A DNA stretch of 52,785 bases. It comes from Nitrospinae bacterium CG11_big_fil_rev_8_21_14_0_20_45_15. Lineage in GTDB: Bacteria; Nitrospinota; Nitrospinia; Nitrospinales; VA-1. The notes beneath the pieces are model-generated. The model saw nothing but the letters and a program-made list of their open reading frames with translations. It had not been told where the DNA came from and searched no databases. This document shows, piece after piece, positions 51,303 to 52,785 of the stretch. The DNA lies in contig PCWG01000035.1 of the NCBI GenBank assembly GCA_002787235.1, positions 165,109 to 217,893 on the forward strand, given 5' to 3'. A program made the translations under genes and the position numbers. Position 1 is the stretch's first letter. Each line of letters opens with the position of its first letter.

Positions 51303-51974
51303 CTAAATTGAAAGGGACTTGATTCGCTGATAATGATTATGAACTCTTTTGGAGTATTTTTTAGGGCGGTAACCCTTGCGGAGGTATCGCGATAATTGAG
51401 AAGGGCCATGATTGTAAGCTTCCAATGCCAGATTGAGGTCACCAAAACGTTCAATCATTTTATTCAGATAATAAGCACCCAAAGCAATGTTTGAATCGGG
51501 TTCATACAGCGTTGGTGCCCCATTCCACACCATCTGGGTTTCCTGAGCCAAAATCATCCCCGTCCTCGGTCGAATTTGCATCAACCCTAAAGCACCTCGG
51601 CTGGACTTGGCCCAATTATTGAACGAACTTTCTGTTATAATCAACGCAGTGAGGAACAACGGATCATAACCATATTTGTCGCTTTCACGCAAAATCAAAT
51701 CCGGCGTAGAACGAACAAAGTCATCATTCATTCCCGTCTTGTATCCTTCCATGACTTTTGTAATGCGAGCCTTGGCCTTTTCTCGCTTAAGATGGGTGAG
51801 CTTTTCACGCTCCTCCACAAAACGATTGAAGACCTTGGTCTCAATAATTTCATAGGAAGAATTATGAAAAACGGAAACCAACGGACTCTGTTGCATTTGC
51901 TCAAGCAATACAAAAGTCAAAGCAAATGACAAAACTCCCGATATGAATGTACTTTGTTTTCGAGTAATAAACAT
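51303..51974 (-). CDS. lytic transglycosylase (SLT family)
   Basis: Cleaves the glycan strand between MurNAc and GlcNAc with formation of the 1,6-anhydro ring. It is 223 residues: a signal-anchor helix (about 9-26), a helical spacer and the SLT domain (about 92-220). The catalytic Glu is E115 in IITESSFNNWAKSSRGALGLMQI. NIALGAYYLNKMIERFG and ALEAYNHGP are further family motifs. It may be inner-membrane anchored. Its neighbours (FimV-like LysM/SPOR protein) are also wall-related. Confidence 0.92.
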   Translation of the reverse strand: MFITRKQSTFISGVLSFALTFVLLEQMQQSPLVSVFHNSSYEIIETKVFNRFVEEREKLTHLKREKAKARITKVMEGYKTGMNDDFVRSTPDLILRESDKYGYDPLFLTALIITESSFNNWAKSSRGALGLMQIRPRTGMILAQETQMVWNGAPTLYEPDSNIALGAYYLNKMIERFGDLNLALEAYNHGPSQLSRYLRKGYRPKKYSKRVHNHYQRIKSLSI

Positions 51975-52332
51975 GGAACCTCATTATACTAGTTTATAAA
52001 CACGACCCAAATCGTACTTCATCTTAAACATTCAAACAACAGATGAATAGGGCAACTTCAATTTCTCATCGACTGCATCTGGCCGCTCAACATCCGAAAG
52101 AAATCGGAATGAGAACGACGTCCCTTAATGGTAAATCTGAATCATGATTTGCGCAAACAAAATATCTGCACAGTTTCACATTATAAAATGGTGCTAAAAT
52201 CTTGTCAATCGCACAAAATGTAAAAAAATGTTGTGGTTTCTCCATTTCTAGCCGTTAAAAATAAGGTATCTATTGCTATTTATTGTAAAACATCTATAAT
52301 AAATAAGCTAACCTATTAATTTTAATACTGTT
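51975..52332. other. 358-bp AT-rich divergent intergenic region
   Basis: The region lies between the lytic transglycosylase (minus) and the zinc-ribbon gene (plus). Apart from the candidate promoter at 52273-52300, I see no gene, RNA or repeat in it. Confidence 0.4.
52273..52300 (+). promoter_or_regulatory. candidate promoter of the zinc-ribbon gene
   Basis: TATAAT (52295-52300) is perfect. TTGCTA (52273-52278), 16 bp upstream, matches four of six -35 positions. The leader would be about 25 nt. Confidence 0.5.
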
Positions 52333-52785
52333 ATGCGAATCGACTGTCCTTCCTGCAAAGCTGTTTACGACGTTGAATTACCCGGTTTGGGCAAAAAACC
52401 GGTGAGTGTGAAATGTGCGAAGTGCCAAAACAAATTCACCGTCCAAAAACCATCTTCCCCAGCACCCGATTTATCCAAGGACAAATCTGTGGCAAGCCAA
52501 TCAAACTCTGGTGCCAATGATGAATCGAAGAAAGACAAACCCAAGTCTAAAAATCCCGAATTAAAATCAAGTTCTGCAGATCAGGATTTGGACAGCCTGC
52601 TAAGCAATATCATGGATGAAGAATTTTCAGCGGGAAGTACGCCGCCTGAAGAAGAAACACCTGTCAGCGAATCCGCCAGCTCGGAAGACATGGACCTCGA
52701 CGGTCTCATGGACGATATCATGGCGGATGACACCGAAGAAACTTCTGAGCCTGAAGAAGAAACACCTGTCAGCGAATCCGCCAGC
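52333..52785 (+). CDS. MJ0042 zinc-ribbon protein with acidic repeats (partial)
   Basis: The N-terminal 35 residues are an MJ0042-type zinc ribbon with two CxxC pairs: CPSCKAVYDV and CAKCQNKFTV. A Lys/Ser-rich linker follows, then an acidic region of 35-residue repeats (DLDxLLxxIMxxE ... PEEETPVSESAS), at least two in view. The gene runs off the window without a stop. In related proteins the zinc ribbon precedes a transmembrane helix or periplasmic domain, so the rest may carry these. Function unknown. Confidence 0.8.
   Translation, partial: MRIDCPSCKAVYDVELPGLGKKPVSVKCAKCQNKFTVQKPSSPAPDLSKDKSVASQSNSGANDESKKDKPKSKNPELKSSSADQDLDSLLSNIMDEEFSAGSTPPEEETPVSESASSEDMDLDGLMDDIMADDTEETSEPEEETPVSESAS
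52644..52785 (+). repeat. 37-nt direct repeat within the zinc-ribbon gene, 105-bp period
   Basis: The 37 bases at 52644-52680 recur identically at 52749-52785, 105 bp (35 codons) later, in frame. The window ends exactly with the second copy, so more units may follow. Confidence 0.85.

Noticed and set aside
1-52785. Phage, insertion sequence, toxin-antitoxin or defence island
   Set aside because: No transposase, integrase, terminal inverted repeats, toxin-antitoxin pair or defence gene was seen. The XRE gene at 2116 is coupled to envelope genes, not to a toxin.

Overview
The window reads as ordinary chromosome from a Gram-negative bacterium of moderate GC. Support for this comes from outer-membrane-type lipoproteins, a bifunctional PBP1A, SPOR and FimV-like envelope proteins, a TRAP transporter and small CxxCH heme proteins. 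The gene content fits a Nitrospinota or deltaproteobacterial-type lineage, but that placement is inference from content alone and no marker was compared. I see no phage, insertion sequence, CRISPR array or rRNA.

Layout. 1-2 kb: the end of an unknown gene, two small unknown genes and hemB. 2-7.4 kb: a promoter followed by a tight operon of XRE regulator, unknown membrane-anchored protein, PBP1A and a SPOR protein. 7.4-12 kb: a methyltransferase with a small membrane protein, RtcB, and a large orphan protein. 12-14.7 kb (minus): MOSC protein, unknown protein and dihydrolipoamide dehydrogenase, coupled by ATGA overlaps. 14.8-19.6 kb (minus): a REC-GAF-GGDEF protein, SppA peptidase with an overlapping unknown gene, and a secreted SUMF1-fold protein. 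19.9-23.7 kb (plus): TRAP transporter dctQ-dctM, then ogt-recO-ridA and a small diheme protein. 24-27 kb: a consensus promoter, a long possibly structured leader, a secreted 12-blade NHL protein and a small secreted NTF2-like protein. 27-31 kb: pentapeptide-repeat protein, GlpE-type rhodanese, two lipoproteins (SUMF1-fold and TPR) and an unknown membrane protein.

31-36 kb is the macromolecular-synthesis cluster yqeY-dnaG-rpoD followed by a tRNA with anticodon CAU, best read as tRNA-Ile2. A perfect 94-bp tandem duplication lies across the dnaG-rpoD junction. It has left a 26-codon copy of the rpoD 5' end, with its own Shine-Dalgarno, directly upstream of the real rpoD start. 36-39 kb (minus): two tiny membrane proteins, pyruvate kinase and a fatty-acid-hydroxylase-type membrane protein.

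39.3-44.2 kb is a cluster of four secreted proteins: a small Cys-containing protein, an 852-residue PKD/HYR adhesin-like protein with Asp-Lys tracts and a Lys-Ala tail, an STN-domain-like protein, and a shorter paralogue of the adhesin. This is the most system-like unexplained region. 44.3-52.8 kb: ankyrin protein, membrane protein, MFS exporter, unknown protein, peptide deformylase, HU with a near-consensus promoter, a FimV/LysM/SPOR protein, a diheme lipoprotein, a lytic transglycosylase, and the start of an MJ0042 zinc-ribbon protein running off the end.

Envelope biogenesis is the recurring theme (PBP1A, three SPOR/LysM-type modules in two proteins, SppA, lytic transglycosylase, several lipoproteins). 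The core information-processing genes are intact. Best targets for a second look are the rpoD duplication, the hybrid metal site of HemB, the NHL leader with mutually exclusive stems, and the PKD/HYR secreted cluster.
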